From: Candidatus Saccharimonadota bacterium
Lineage (GTDB): Bacteria > Patescibacteriota > Saccharimonadia > Saccharimonadales > Saccharimonadaceae
Length of the DNA stretch: 64,000 nucleotides
Direction: 5' to 3'
Assembly (NCBI GenBank): GCA_017404515.1
Contig: JAFRCG010000028.1
Coordinates: 1 to 64,000, forward strand
Position numbers and translations under genes: made by a program. Below, piece after piece: positions 22,677 to 32,147 of the stretch. Every line of letters starts with the position of its first letter. Position 1 is the stretch's first letter. Below the pieces are notes generated by a model, which saw only the letters and a list, made by a program, of their open reading frames with translations, did not search any database and was not told the DNA's origin.

Positions 22677-23381
22677 ATGGCAAGTGCGACCACTAAAGCC
22701 AAGGAAGCAAAATCATCTTCAAAGGCTCCTGTCTTTGCTGAAGGGCTTTGTTTCAAAAAGCTTTTCTTCATTTTCGTTATTGGCAGCGTCTTTGGAGATT
22801 TTTATGAACGCATTTTGACTCTTGTCGCTCATTTTATGGGTGGAGATCCATTTTTCTGGGAAAGAAGAAGCGCAGTCATTTATGGCCCCTTTAGCATAAT
22901 TTATGGCATTGGCGCCGTTCTCATGGTACTAGCCTTTGCCAGAAAAAAATACACCTGGTGGCAAATCCTTATCTTTGGTGGCCTTATTTGCGGTATCTTT
23001 GAATATCTTATGGGTCTCTTTCAGCAAATCTTCACTGGTACCAGCTCTTGGGATTACAGCGATCACTGGCTAAATATCGGCGGCAAAACTTCCCCTTATA
23101 TTATGCTTGTCTGGGGCATCATCTGCTTGGGTTTCATCAAATATCTTTACCCTCTACTTAGCAGTTGGATCGAAAAAATCCCTGCCAAAATCGGCAATTA
23201 CCTTTTCTGGTTTTTACTCATCTTCTTAATTATAGACATGCTACTTTCGTTCTCTGCTGTCGTCAAAATGAATCTTCGTCACCACGATATGCCTACCTTA
23301 ACTCCATATGGTAAATTCCTAGATACTGTCTATCCAGATGATAGAATTCACAAAGCTTACCCCAATATGATAGACATTTAA
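22677..23381 (+). CDS. CmpB-type putative ABC transporter permease (PF06541-like) membrane protein
   Basis: A 234-residue protein with five to six membrane helices. The pattern FFIFVIGSVFGDFYERI, RRSAVIYGPFSIIYGIGAVLMVL and GLICGIFEYLMGLFQQIFTGTSSWDYSDHWLNIGGKTSP matches the family annotated as putative ABC-transporter type IV or CmpB. No ATPase partner is nearby, so transport is unproven. The first 25 residues are hydrophilic and K/S/A-rich. Start ATG 22677 follows a -10 box by six bases. It converges on the DD-carboxypeptidase gene, and the two stop codons lie in a short inverted repeat (TAGACA / TGTCTA, 23374-23394) that could terminate both. Confidence 0.75.
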   Translation: MASATTKAKEAKSSSKAPVFAEGLCFKKLFFIFVIGSVFGDFYERILTLVAHFMGGDPFFWERRSAVIYGPFSIIYGIGAVLMVLAFARKKYTWWQILIFGGLICGIFEYLMGLFQQIFTGTSSWDYSDHWLNIGGKTSPYIMLVWGIICLGFIKYLYPLLSSWIEKIPAKIGNYLFWFLLIFLIIDMLLSFSAVVKMNLRHHDMPTLTPYGKFLDTVYPDDRIHKAYPNMIDI

Positions 23382-23388
23382 CTTTTGT

Positions 23389-24573
23389 CTACATTTCCCA
23401 TCCAAACACTCTCAAAAATCTTTGCCATAGAGATGGTTCTGATACTAAATTTTGTGCGTTTGCATTTACACTATATTCTCTGCCATTTAGCCTTATTTTT
23501 AGCGTGCCACCGGCTCCACTCATATCCAAATTATAGACATTTCCATCTTCATTCCAAGCAATCGTATTTAGCGTTTCACTAGCTACAATTGGCGTCTTTC
23601 CCATCCACCAAGAATCGTAATACCCCAGCTCTTCGCCATCACTTACTACTACCTGTTCTTTTAGCTGTTCTTGCGCGCTTGAGATTAGTTTTAGCATATT
23701 ATCAAAAGAATTCTGTCTAGTATCCTCACCCAAAATCGCTGCCGTTATAATATGCTCCCCTTCCAAATATCCAGTCACCAAACAATATCCAGAAATTCCG
23801 TTATATCCAGTCTTTATCCCAGATATTCTATTTACCCCCAAAATCTTATTGGTGTTTTCTATCGTCCCAGCTACCGGTACTACCGCACTCTGTCTTGAAA
23901 CAATTTCCGCTAGCACCGGATTTTGTAGCACTTTCTGCCCAATTATTGCCAAATCCGCTGCCGTGCCTACTGTGCTAGTTCCGTATCCACTAGCATCATC
24001 GCCAATTTCTATACTTGTTATCCCCCAACTTATAAGCCTCTGTTTTGCGTATTCTCTATATGCGTCTATCGAAGAAAACGCCCATCTTGCCAAAGTGTCT
24101 GCCATATTATTGCTTGAGGCTAGCAGCATTGCCGTCAACGCATCTTTCTCACTTATTTCCTCACCAACCTCCACTGCTGTCACCGAACCATTGTTCTGTG
24201 TATACCAAATGTAATCCCTGTAATCTTCCTGCGATATCACCAAAGTCTCACCGCTCTCACCCAGCTCAAAAGGTTTCTTTTCCATCACTATCAAGGCCAC
24301 AATCATTTTGGCCGTACTGGCTATCGGCAGCATCCTTGTAGTGTTTTCAGATGTATCGCCTTGCAAAACTATGCCATCTACCGCCACAGCTCTTTTAGTG
24401 TCACTCTCATTTCCTAAATCAATAGACAGAAAATCTGGCAGCTCAAAAGTTACTGCCATCTCCACCTCGGTGTCCAGAGTAGCCATTCTGTATACCAGAA
24501 TGGTTGCTCCAAACACCAGAAGTACTACAATAGTTTTTAAAACAAGAGATCTATTTTGTCTTATCTTAGGCAT
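23389..24573 (-). CDS. D-alanyl-D-alanine carboxypeptidase (PBP5-like, S11)
   Basis: A 394-residue penicillin-binding protein that trims the stem peptide of peptidoglycan outside the membrane. A single N-terminal membrane anchor (VLKTIVVLLVFGATILVYRM) precedes the serine peptidase domain. All three active-site motifs are present: STAK (in PIASTAKM), SSN (in LLASSNNMAD) and KTG (in SGIKTGYNG). No C-terminal amphipathic anchor of the E. coli type is obvious. In-frame TTG, GTG and ATG codons cluster at 24579-24573, and the ATG is chosen here. It follows directly on the bile salt hydrolase-like gene. Confidence 0.88.
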   Translation of the reverse strand: MPKIRQNRSLVLKTIVVLLVFGATILVYRMATLDTEVEMAVTFELPDFLSIDLGNESDTKRAVAVDGIVLQGDTSENTTRMLPIASTAKMIVALIVMEKKPFELGESGETLVISQEDYRDYIWYTQNNGSVTAVEVGEEISEKDALTAMLLASSNNMADTLARWAFSSIDAYREYAKQRLISWGITSIEIGDDASGYGTSTVGTAADLAIIGQKVLQNPVLAEIVSRQSAVVPVAGTIENTNKILGVNRISGIKTGYNGISGYCLVTGYLEGEHIITAAILGEDTRQNSFDNMLKLISSAQEQLKEQVVVSDGEELGYYDSWWMGKTPIVASETLNTIAWNEDGNVYNLDMSGAGGTLKIRLNGREYSVNANAQNLVSEPSLWQRFLRVFGWEM

Positions 24574-24579
24574 CACCAA

Positions 24580-25521
24580 TTATTGTAGCTCAGTACCGTC
24601 AACATCGTAATCAGAAAGTGCTGCTTTCTGGATTGTTGGGTCCTCATAAGTATTGTAGTAATAGGTCTTAGTTGCGGCAGAATATCCACCAGTATAGACT
24701 GTCTTCTCAAATTTACCATCAGCCATTGCTGCAGCACCATCAATCATCGCTACACCTGCAAGTGTGTGGAATAATCTTGATACATTTTCTTCCTCAGAAG
24801 ATTTGGCTGGATAATGCGTGTTTAGATAAGCCACGCGCACAAAACGAGATGGAGAATAGTAATCACCAGGAATACCACGCATCAAAGAACCAGAGCCAAA
24901 TACAGAAAGCTCCGCTTTGTCCCATTTTATAGTACCAGGATCTACAGAGGAAAGATTCATATAGTTTCTTAGGTTTTCCCTATGCCATGCATAACCTGGT
25001 TGGTTAGTAAGCACATCTACATCGTTATGGAAGATCTGCATACCATCAGCAGTATATTCTACCACAATGCTTCTCTTTGCATCACCGATAATATAATGCA
25101 AAAGTGATACTGGATATTTATCATTAATTGGCTTAGCTACAATTACTACACTCTTCAAGGCTTCCTCTACTTCGTCCACCGTTTTGAAATTCATTGCTAT
25201 CCACAAAGGAAATTCGTATGCTGCGATATTAGTTTTACCATCCACTGCATTGGCTTCATATTGTGCATATCCTGGGAAATTTAACCCTGCAATTGCTAAT
25301 CCTGCCTCATTTCCGCAGTCAAAATAAAGTGGTTTGCCTTCTTCTACGATACCCATACCAATCAAAGCGTGTTTTGGAGTAAGCTCACCCAAGAAAGCTG
25401 ATTGGTATTTATAACCTTTTGGCGTCACTACAATCTTTTGGCCATATCCTACTGACCAGTCTAAGTTCCTACCAAAAAACATATTACCTTTATCATCATT
25501 GAAACGCACACCTGTGCACAT
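24580..25521 (-). CDS. Bile salt hydrolase / penicillin V acylase family Ntn hydrolase
   Basis: A 313-residue choloylglycine hydrolase family protein. After removal of Met1, Cys2 becomes the N-terminal nucleophile (MCTGVRF). The partner residues Arg18 and Asp21 are in GRNLDWS. Downstream signatures include GLAIAGLNFPGYAQY, LTNQPGYAWHRENLRNY and the arginine of SPSRFVRVAY. These place it with amidases that split conjugated bile salts, penicillin V or acyl-homoserine lactones. Substrate cannot be chosen from sequence alone. There is no signal peptide, so it acts in the cytosol. It has its own TATAAT (25563-25568) and a TTGGAGG ribosome site. Confidence 0.85.
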   Translation of the reverse strand: MCTGVRFNDDKGNMFFGRNLDWSVGYGQKIVVTPKGYKYQSAFLGELTPKHALIGMGIVEEGKPLYFDCGNEAGLAIAGLNFPGYAQYEANAVDGKTNIAAYEFPLWIAMNFKTVDEVEEALKSVVIVAKPINDKYPVSLLHYIIGDAKRSIVVEYTADGMQIFHNDVDVLTNQPGYAWHRENLRNYMNLSSVDPGTIKWDKAELSVFGSGSLMRGIPGDYYSPSRFVRVAYLNTHYPAKSSEEENVSRLFHTLAGVAMIDGAAAMADGKFEKTVYTGGYSAATKTYYYNTYEDPTIQKAALSDYDVDGTELQ

Positions 25522-25570
25522 ATTTTTGCCTCCAATCGTGCTTATGTTTAATATCTGTGCCTATTATATA

Positions 25571-27232
25571 CTACTTTTTGACGATTTTCTTGGTGACATC
25601 AAATTTTTCCATGTAATTCGCAGTTAGTAACCTCGTCTGCGCATAAAACGCTGCCGCCGACTGATACACAATAGCCACCACCGGAGACAAAACCCACTGC
25701 AATACCATTCCTACGGACTTAACTCTATTGTATTTTTTAGGTCTAGGTGGCAACATTCTCAGAGAAACCAACACCGTCACCATCAAACCGATTGAAGCAA
25801 ACAGCTGAATCCAAGATACCGTCACCGGTAAATTATAGGTAAGCAGTTCCCTACTCTGAAAATTCAAAAGCCTTGGTATCCAACCACCAAAGGCCACAAT
25901 TGGACTCATCGCCGCCAGAGTCACATGCCCGTCTAATAACCTCATAAACTTTGGAAACAGCAACCATAGTGGCATTTTTCTGCGTTTCTTGTCTGCCATT
26001 CTCACTCCCACATATGCTACATCACTCGCACCATAATCCCATCTTCTTAGCTGCACAAATTGCGCCTTTACTGTCTTCCAAAAACTCTCCTCTAGTACAG
26101 CATCTTGATAGATTGGCACCTTGATAGATAACACTTCGTATTTCCCCCGGAAATGGAACAAGCTCCGCCAATACTGGTGTCCATCTTCCACAATCGTCCT
26201 CTTGCTCCAAAAATCCATCTCATAAAGCGCATCCAGTGGCTGCGAATGCGAAGCAAAATTTCTAAGTAGATGCGGCCTCTTTACATTAATCACATTAAAG
26301 AAAGAGTTAGATACCGCAATTACCCTCATCGGTGCACTAGCATCCCAAATATTATTCATAAATAGCGACACTGGCTGAAATGCCATTCTTTTTCTATCTG
26401 GATTCACTACAAATTCATACGCTACATAATCTAAGTACCCCTTGCTCATCCGGTTATCTGCATCTAGCGATGTCACAATTACTCGCTCCATCGGTATCTT
26501 TTTCTTTGCTACATACTCTGCTAAATGTTGCCCTGCATAAGTTAGATTTGGCCCTTTCCCCTTTATCTCCTGCGGCAAACCATCTGGATGCTTTACGATA
26601 ATAAAATCATAAAACACCCCCTTAAACATCTCCTTTAACTTCTTAGCATTTTCTTCAATTTCTTTTCCGCCTCGCTCTTCATAACCGAGTACAAAAATTA
26701 TTCGCTCATTATCAAAAGTCGTATCTCGCACCGCCTCCACCGTTGGCACCAGCGTTTCCATTCCCTCATTATATGCCACCATTATCACCGCATGGTAAAC
26801 CTTTTTTGGATCTGGAAAATCATTCGGCGCAACGCTCATCATTCTCAAATTTTCTATATGTTCATCAAAATTAAACGCTCGGCTAGAGCTCCCTCTTAGT
26901 GCCTCAAATTTTTCGTGCGGAGTTTCTAGATCTATGTATCTCTGTCGCCAATCCACCTTCATTGCCTGCTGGATTTCCCTGTACCCCTGTACTGTCCGCA
27001 CTGCTACTCCCACAGCTTTCACTAGTGTAATTGTAATAATAATCAAAAGATAAATCGCCCCCAAAGTCGGAGAAATCAAAGAAAAGACAAACAGCGCTAT
27101 TATCATTGAATAAGATAGCGCTCCTGGCAAGATCTCAAAAAAACGATATAATCTAGTCCGTTTCCCCAGCGGCAACTCTAGGTCGTCCGTCATAATTATT
27201 CGGCCTTCCAAACCTCGTCGTTCTCTAGCCAT
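25571..27232 (-). CDS. Processive family 2 glycosyltransferase, membrane-bound
   Basis: A 553-residue GT2 enzyme with two N-terminal membrane helices (about 35-80), a cytoplasmic GT-A domain and at least three C-terminal helices. Sugar-nucleotide binding is shown by VTSLDADNRMSKGY (DxD). The acceptor motif of processive synthases appears as QLRRW in KAQFVQLRRWDYG. The nucleotide-binding start is HAVIMVAYNEGMETLVPTVEAV. It probably extends a cell-surface polysaccharide, but the sugar is unknown. A second ATG lies 13 codons in (27193). It follows the small membrane protein gene by nine bases and is likely co-transcribed. Confidence 0.85.
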   Translation of the reverse strand: MARERRGLEGRIIMTDDLELPLGKRTRLYRFFEILPGALSYSMIIALFVFSLISPTLGAIYLLIIITITLVKAVGVAVRTVQGYREIQQAMKVDWRQRYIDLETPHEKFEALRGSSSRAFNFDEHIENLRMMSVAPNDFPDPKKVYHAVIMVAYNEGMETLVPTVEAVRDTTFDNERIIFVLGYEERGGKEIEENAKKLKEMFKGVFYDFIIVKHPDGLPQEIKGKGPNLTYAGQHLAEYVAKKKIPMERVIVTSLDADNRMSKGYLDYVAYEFVVNPDRKRMAFQPVSLFMNNIWDASAPMRVIAVSNSFFNVINVKRPHLLRNFASHSQPLDALYEMDFWSKRTIVEDGHQYWRSLFHFRGKYEVLSIKVPIYQDAVLEESFWKTVKAQFVQLRRWDYGASDVAYVGVRMADKKRRKMPLWLLFPKFMRLLDGHVTLAAMSPIVAFGGWIPRLLNFQSRELLTYNLPVTVSWIQLFASIGLMVTVLVSLRMLPPRPKKYNRVKSVGMVLQWVLSPVVAIVYQSAAAFYAQTRLLTANYMEKFDVTKKIVKK

Positions 27233-27241
27233 ATAGGTAAA

Positions 27242-27646
27242 TTACCCCTCTCCTAGCAACCTAAACAGCACCAAAAATGTGCCCAACACTACAAACAGCG
27301 AAATCACCACAAACGCTCTTGCTGCACTCTCCCCTCTCCTCTTATAGAGTTTTATTGCTATTAAGTTATGTATGAACCCCATTATAATAGCAAGCATCGA
27401 AAACGCCAGCATATCTACCCAGCTACCATCTCTATATCCGCCAGCTATTCTCATCTCCGTCAAATCTTCCCCAGCAAAACTACCTATATCTCCATATCCC
27501 ACCTTCACCACTGCAGACGATGGCTCTAGCGTTATCAAAGAAGTAATCAGGAGCGCAATCGCCACCAGCGCTAAAACAATCATTAGACCAAAAAGCGCCT
27601 TGTGGTCTCTATAGATCTCTCTAAAATTTCGCCCAAAATCATTCAT
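27242..27646 (-). CDS. Small four-helix membrane protein of unknown function
   Basis: A 134-residue protein with membrane segments at about 17-38, 77-97 and 109-130. The short extracellular part between the first two carries VKVGYGDIGSFAGEDLTEMRIAGGYRDGSW. I do not recognise it. A TGG-TATAAT box lies eleven bases before the ATG, and the intervening GGGGGGAG may serve as ribosome site on a very short leader. Its position directly before the processive glycosyltransferase suggests an accessory subunit. Confidence 0.65.
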   Translation of the reverse strand: MNDFGRNFREIYRDHKALFGLMIVLALVAIALLITSLITLEPSSAVVKVGYGDIGSFAGEDLTEMRIAGGYRDGSWVDMLAFSMLAIIMGFIHNLIAIKLYKRRGESAARAFVVISLFVVLGTFLVLFRLLGEG

Positions 27647-27744
27647 AATCTCCCCCCATTATACCACAACTGCTAAAGCTTTCGTTCTTTAATTTTGTGC
27701 ACTAAAACACGAAATGCTAGCAGCGCTGAACCTACCAAAATCAT

Positions 27745-28485
27745 CTATTCTCCTCTCAGTACTCTACGCGGGTTATTTACTAATAAATCCTGAATCGCTT
27801 GCTCTGATCTCAAAATTCTCATCAATTTCTTCCTCACAAGCTCCACCTGATACTCATCAGTATATTTATGTATATCAGAGGCTAGACAAAAGATTTTATT
27901 GCCAAAAAGCAAACGCTTCAAGGTCTTTTCTGCCCTTTTCCCGTATCTACCAGTTAGCGATAGGTAGTTCCCCTGCAACAAACAGCCCATTCCAATCAGC
28001 TCATCCACTTTTTCTGGATTTTCCTGTACATAGATATAGCGCTCCGGATGAGCGATTACTGGCACAAAACCCATCTGTACTAGAGAAAAAAGCGTATTTT
28101 TGGCTGTTTTGTCCTCTGTCCGTATCGGAAATTCAACCAATACATATTTAGTCGAATTCAGCGTCGATATTTCATACATTTCTGGGGTAGTTTTTCCTAC
28201 ATACGCGGCTAACATCTCTGCTAATTTTCCGTCAATATAGACCTCGTTTCCCAGGTATAGATTCACTCTCCTGCCCGCGCCAATTGCCGCCTGTCTCAGT
28301 TCATTAAAAACCTGCCACTTTTTGACATTATTAGCATTATAAATGCTTCCTTTTATATAATGTGGCGTCAAAATTATATCTGTTACACCAGCTCTTTCAG
28401 CCTTTTCTAACATTGCCAAACTTGTTGCCATATCTGGCGAACCATCATCAATGCCAGGCATTATGTGGTTATGAATGTCAATCAT
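27745..28485 (-). CDS. PHP-family protein-tyrosine phosphatase (CpsB/YwqE type)
   Basis: A 246-residue manganese-dependent phosphatase that removes phosphate from the BY-kinase tail. The PHP metal ligands are visible in MIDIHNHIMPGIDDGSPD, ILTPHYIKG, PVIAHPERY and ASDIHKY. Length and motifs match CpsB/CapC proteins. The gene overlaps the end of the kinase gene by eight bases, giving the classic modulator, kinase and phosphatase order used to control capsule chain length and export. Confidence 0.93.
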   Translation of the reverse strand: MIDIHNHIMPGIDDGSPDMATSLAMLEKAERAGVTDIILTPHYIKGSIYNANNVKKWQVFNELRQAAIGAGRRVNLYLGNEVYIDGKLAEMLAAYVGKTTPEMYEISTLNSTKYVLVEFPIRTEDKTAKNTLFSLVQMGFVPVIAHPERYIYVQENPEKVDELIGMGCLLQGNYLSLTGRYGKRAEKTLKRLLFGNKIFCLASDIHKYTDEYQVELVRKKLMRILRSEQAIQDLLVNNPRRVLRGE

Positions 28486-29287
28486 TATTTAGTTTCGAAT
28501 AATACTCATCAGCATAGTAGGATGAATAATATCCGCCTCCCACCTTAGCTTTATTAATCACCACTCCAGAAATCTTAGAATTTACTTTTTCAAAATTCTT
28601 TTTTACATCTTCTAGCTGGTCAATCTTAGTCTTGGCGTTAGTCACCGTCACAATATTTACATCTGTATATTTTGACATCACCAGCGCATCAGAAAGTCCT
28701 AATGCTGGTGGACAGTCAATAATCACAATGTCATACTGTTCACGGAAACTATTAATCAGCTTGCGGTTATTCTCTGAGGAAATCAGCTCTAGTGGATTTG
28801 GAGGTGTAGGCCCAGCTGGCAAAAGATATACATTGTTTACCTGAGTAGGTTTTACATAAATCTCTGGCCTAATAAATGCCATCATACCCACATTCTCTGC
28901 GCTTTTATAACGCAAAATGTAGTTAGAATATCCAGCCATTTTGTCATTCTCTATGCCAAAGATTTCGTGCTGGCGACCTTTTCTCATGTCGCCATCTACC
29001 ACTAATACTCTCTTGCCATCTTGTGCAAATGCCGTTGCTAGATTCGCTACCAAGAAGCTCTTACCATCACCAGATTCTGGAGAAGTCACCAAAATTGTCT
29101 TTAAATCTTTCTCTACAGAGGAGAACATCACATTAGTTTTGATTGATTTTACTGCTTCTGCAAAGGAAGATTTAGGGTTAGTCGCTACCACTAGATCTTC
29201 TACGCCACCACGGCGAGTACCGTCCTTGCGCAATTTATGCTTATGCTTAGAAGCAAGATTCTTCAAATTGAATTTTTTGTCCACCAT
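28478..29287 (-). CDS. Tyrosine-protein kinase, CpsD/CapB (BY-kinase) family
   Basis: A 269-residue cytoplasmic ATPase. Walker A reads TSPESGDGKSFLVANLA (about 66-82), Walker A' VLVVDGDMRKGRQHEIFG and Walker B VIIDCPPALGLSD. The C-terminus ends in a tyrosine cluster (GGGYYSSYYADEYYSKLN), the autophosphorylation tail. It works with the Wzz-like protein upstream, which supplies the activating membrane segment, and is reset by the PHP phosphatase downstream. The ATG at 29287, behind GGGGAGAAAATAAG, is preferred to a further upstream non-ATG start that would overlap the modulator gene. Confidence 0.93.
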   Translation of the reverse strand: MVDKKFNLKNLASKHKHKLRKDGTRRGGVEDLVVATNPKSSFAEAVKSIKTNVMFSSVEKDLKTILVTSPESGDGKSFLVANLATAFAQDGKRVLVVDGDMRKGRQHEIFGIENDKMAGYSNYILRYKSAENVGMMAFIRPEIYVKPTQVNNVYLLPAGPTPPNPLELISSENNRKLINSFREQYDIVIIDCPPALGLSDALVMSKYTDVNIVTVTNAKTKIDQLEDVKKNFEKVNSKISGVVINKAKVGGGYYSSYYADEYYSKLNND

Positions 29288-29288
29288 C

Positions 29289-29960
29289 TTATTTTCTCCC
29301 CGCATTTGGCACTACGCCTAGTACCACCAAACCTACTTTATTCTCTACGGTTTGAGTACTTTTAATCGTATTATCAAGATAGAACATCAATAGCACCAAG
29401 CCTAGTCCAGCGGCAAGACCAGCAGCTGAGTAGCCCAGCAATTGTTTAGCGACATTGATATTATATGGGGCCGTTGCAGCGGTTGCTTTATCTACAATCT
29501 GCACATTATCTATTTTGTATAGCGTTACAATCTCGGTCTTAAACTGCTTTGCTACTTCATTAGCGATCCTCTGCGCCAATTCTGAGTCTTTATCAGATAC
29601 GGTTACATTGATGATCTGTGTACTAGTTACAGAGCTTACGCTAATTTTAGAAGCTAGTTGTTCTACTGTCATACCTAACTTCAAGCTGTCAATCACCTTA
29701 TTTAACACATTTCGGCTCTTGATGATTTCTGAATAAGTTTTCACCAAATTGTTAGACAGTGTCACATCGTTAGTCGTGATACTGTTATTTGATGTCTGCT
29801 CGCTGGTAAGCACCAGTTTGGTAGTAGAATTATACATCGGTGTTTTGAAATAAACAGAGTAAATTTCTCCCAAAGAAACCACCGCAATGAGTACCAAAAT
29901 CACTATGTAGAATTTTGATAATACATATCTCATTAATTCTTTTAGATTTATTTCATCCAT
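29289..29960 (-). CDS. Wzz/CpsC-type polysaccharide chain-length modulator
   Basis: A 223-residue membrane protein with helices at about 15-34 and 170-192 flanking an extracellular domain. The N-terminal MDEINLKELMRYVLSKFYIVILVLIAVV and the C-terminal LLGYSAAGLAAGLGLVLLMFYLDNTIKSTQTVENKVGLVVLGVVP are typical of CpsC/Wzz. The C-terminal cytosolic tail would activate the BY-kinase encoded next (two bases apart). The ATG at 29960 follows GGGAAAG and fits the family start. A TTG five codons earlier gives the longer alternative. Confidence 0.9.
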   Translation of the reverse strand: MDEINLKELMRYVLSKFYIVILVLIAVVSLGEIYSVYFKTPMYNSTTKLVLTSEQTSNNSITTNDVTLSNNLVKTYSEIIKSRNVLNKVIDSLKLGMTVEQLASKISVSSVTSTQIINVTVSDKDSELAQRIANEVAKQFKTEIVTLYKIDNVQIVDKATAATAPYNINVAKQLLGYSAAGLAAGLGLVLLMFYLDNTIKSTQTVENKVGLVVLGVVPNAGRK

Positions 29961-30087
29961 TTTAGACTTTCCCAATATAATATAAACACCGATTTTACGG
30001 TATTACAACCATTTTAGCACACTTTCACCAAAAAGTCAAGAGGCTCATGTTTAGAAAACCCCTTTATTTTGCCTCACTAACTACGAC

Positions 30088-32040
30088 CTATAAAACCACT
30101 TTGAAATATTTATAAAATCCACTCGCCAACATCTCTTGGCTCTCATAAACCGCATCTTTTAATAACCGAACCCAACCTTCCCAATCCTCATATCCTTCTT
30201 CGTCACTATAAAGCTGCATTGCTGGAGCTATTTTTTCTGCCTCTTCATCTATAATTTCAATAATATTCCCCGTCTTAAACGGCCCCTCCCTCAATTCTTC
30301 TACTATCTGCAAAAACTTATTCCGATAATAGCTAGATTCTATTACTTTCTTAAATGTTGATCCTTCACCGCTATATTCACCTTCCATCAGTGATGCTAGA
30401 TGGTCTTTCTTGTCACTCACATAAAATGTCTCATTTCCCCACACTAGATCCGTATCGTAAATCAAGAATCTCCACTTGCCATCGCTATATCTGTTATCTG
30501 GATTTTCTCCACCTATATAACGCCAAATCTCAAAGTTATTCCCCGGCCAATCCACATTATTCCACAATATTTGTATTGCATAATATTTCAAGTAGCTATC
30601 CATATCTATTGACTCTTCCAGCTTTTTCCTATTTTCCTCCTGCTCTAAATCTTCTTCAAATAGCCCGCTTACTCCAGCCGCCTCAAATACTTCTACTTCT
30701 GCACCCTTTATTTTCTCTATTGCATCAGAATTACTCAGGCCAAATCTCTTTTTCAAAAACGAATCCGAATAATTTTGTTGCATATTCATTATTCCGTAAT
30801 ATTCACCATTCAAATACGCTACTGCTCGCTTTGTTGCCGAATACCCATCAAATCCGCTTTCTTCTGCCAATCTTGATGTCACCGAAGATCGGATATTTGC
30901 CTTATCTCTATCTTGACCGCCAGCCGATAATCGCAGTGAATTGTATTTTTTAACTACATTAAGACCGGTCGTGCTACTACCCGACTCTCCAAAATCATAA
31001 GCCAGTTTACTATATCCATATTTCTCATTAGCTACTAGTTTCAGGGCTTTCACCGGCGCCGTCACCACCGTTTTTCCCGATACTTGAATCCCAATATCTT
31101 GGTTCCACAGCACCTCTCCTTCTGGGTCTATCCGTACCACCTGCGCATCTCTAATCCATTCATCCGTACGCATATTATAATTTCCCCAGATATAGTCATC
31201 TGTTCCTTCCAGTTTGGCTTTACTCTCATCATAGACCTTTCCTCGCGTCAAAATTCCCTTCTCATAATCGTATAACCCATCATGGTCAGAAGTTATACTG
31301 ATAATATCCAATGTTATGTCTTCCTCTGGGTTATCCGTCAAAATATATGTCTCAGAAAAGACTTTGCCACATCTCCCGCCAATATAACAATATGCTGCTT
31401 TTACTGGGTAGACTTTCACATTTTCTAATAGCTCCAATCTTATTGGGCCATCATAAACCACACCTGCAGTCTCCGGGTCGTCTCCATCCAAGGTGTATTT
31501 GATCATTGTCACCGGAGAAATTATTGCATCGCTAGTTGCTAGCTCTATCTCTTGGCTATCTGTATATAACCCCGTTTTTTTGCTAAATGTTATCTCTATT
31601 TCCTCTGATGGGCCAGCCTTGCACCACCAAAACACTCCCAGCGTAGCCATCAAAAGTACCGCCACCACAAAAATCAGTATTGTCGCCAAAGCCACACACT
31701 TTTTCCATCGTTTTTTTGGCGGATTCTGTTTTGCTTCTACTAAAGCCTTCTGCTTTATCGCCTGCCTTCTTGGGCTTTCAACTTTATTGCTTTTACTATC
31801 CCTGTTTTTATCATCAGCTTTAGCTTTAGTATTCTTAATATCAATACTTTTAGCCATTTTAGAAACTTTAGTATTTTGACTGCTTTTACTGCCTTTGCCA
31901 TCTTTTTTAGTTTTCCTAACCGGCACACTTATTACCGCTTCCACTTTGTCACCAAAATTAACTTCAATCTCGGTTGTCTCCGGACCTTTTATTTCTACTT
32001 CAATGTCTCTTGCCCGCCCAGTTTCCATTTTCTTACTCAA
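30088..32040 (-). CDS. Membrane-anchored CotH kinase family protein
   Basis: A 650-residue protein. Residues 1-112 are cytoplasmic, very basic and low-complexity, a membrane helix lies at about 114-138, and the rest is outside. An Ig-like chitobiase C-terminal-type domain (TKYTLDGDDPETAGVVYDGPI) comes first. The CotH kinase-like domain follows: LRLSAGGQDRDKANIRSSVTSRLA, AYLNGEYYGIMNMQQ, WNNVDWPGNNFEIWR and KWRFLIYDTDLVWG. CotH proteins are protein kinase-like enzymes known from spore coats, but they also occur in secreted, polysaccharide-linked proteins. Here the kinase-like part is outside the cell, where ATP is scarce. It lies next to the BY-kinase trio. Starts TTG 32040 or ATG 32028 are possible. 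Confidence 0.8.
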   Translation of the reverse strand: MSKKMETGRARDIEVEIKGPETTEIEVNFGDKVEAVISVPVRKTKKDGKGSKSSQNTKVSKMAKSIDIKNTKAKADDKNRDSKSNKVESPRRQAIKQKALVEAKQNPPKKRWKKCVALATILIFVVAVLLMATLGVFWWCKAGPSEEIEITFSKKTGLYTDSQEIELATSDAIISPVTMIKYTLDGDDPETAGVVYDGPIRLELLENVKVYPVKAAYCYIGGRCGKVFSETYILTDNPEEDITLDIISITSDHDGLYDYEKGILTRGKVYDESKAKLEGTDDYIWGNYNMRTDEWIRDAQVVRIDPEGEVLWNQDIGIQVSGKTVVTAPVKALKLVANEKYGYSKLAYDFGESGSSTTGLNVVKKYNSLRLSAGGQDRDKANIRSSVTSRLAEESGFDGYSATKRAVAYLNGEYYGIMNMQQNYSDSFLKKRFGLSNSDAIEKIKGAEVEVFEAAGVSGLFEEDLEQEENRKKLEESIDMDSYLKYYAIQILWNNVDWPGNNFEIWRYIGGENPDNRYSDGKWRFLIYDTDLVWGNETFYVSDKKDHLASLMEGEYSGEGSTFKKVIESSYYRNKFLQIVEELREGPFKTGNIIEIIDEEAEKIAPAMQLYSDEEGYEDWEGWVRLLKDAVYESQEMLASGFYKYFKVVL

Positions 32041-32135
32041 AATCCATTTCCTATACTAATAGACCACCACAAAAACACCTAAACATTCTACATTTCTATT
32101 TTATCATAGCTTAGCCATATTTAAAAACTCCATGC

Positions 32136-32141
32136 TATAAT
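32136..32141 (+). promoter_or_regulatory. -10 box six bases before the ATG (leaderless)
   Basis: TGC-TATAAT, six bases before the ATG at 32148. Confidence 0.6.
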
Positions 32142-32147
32142 ATCTCT

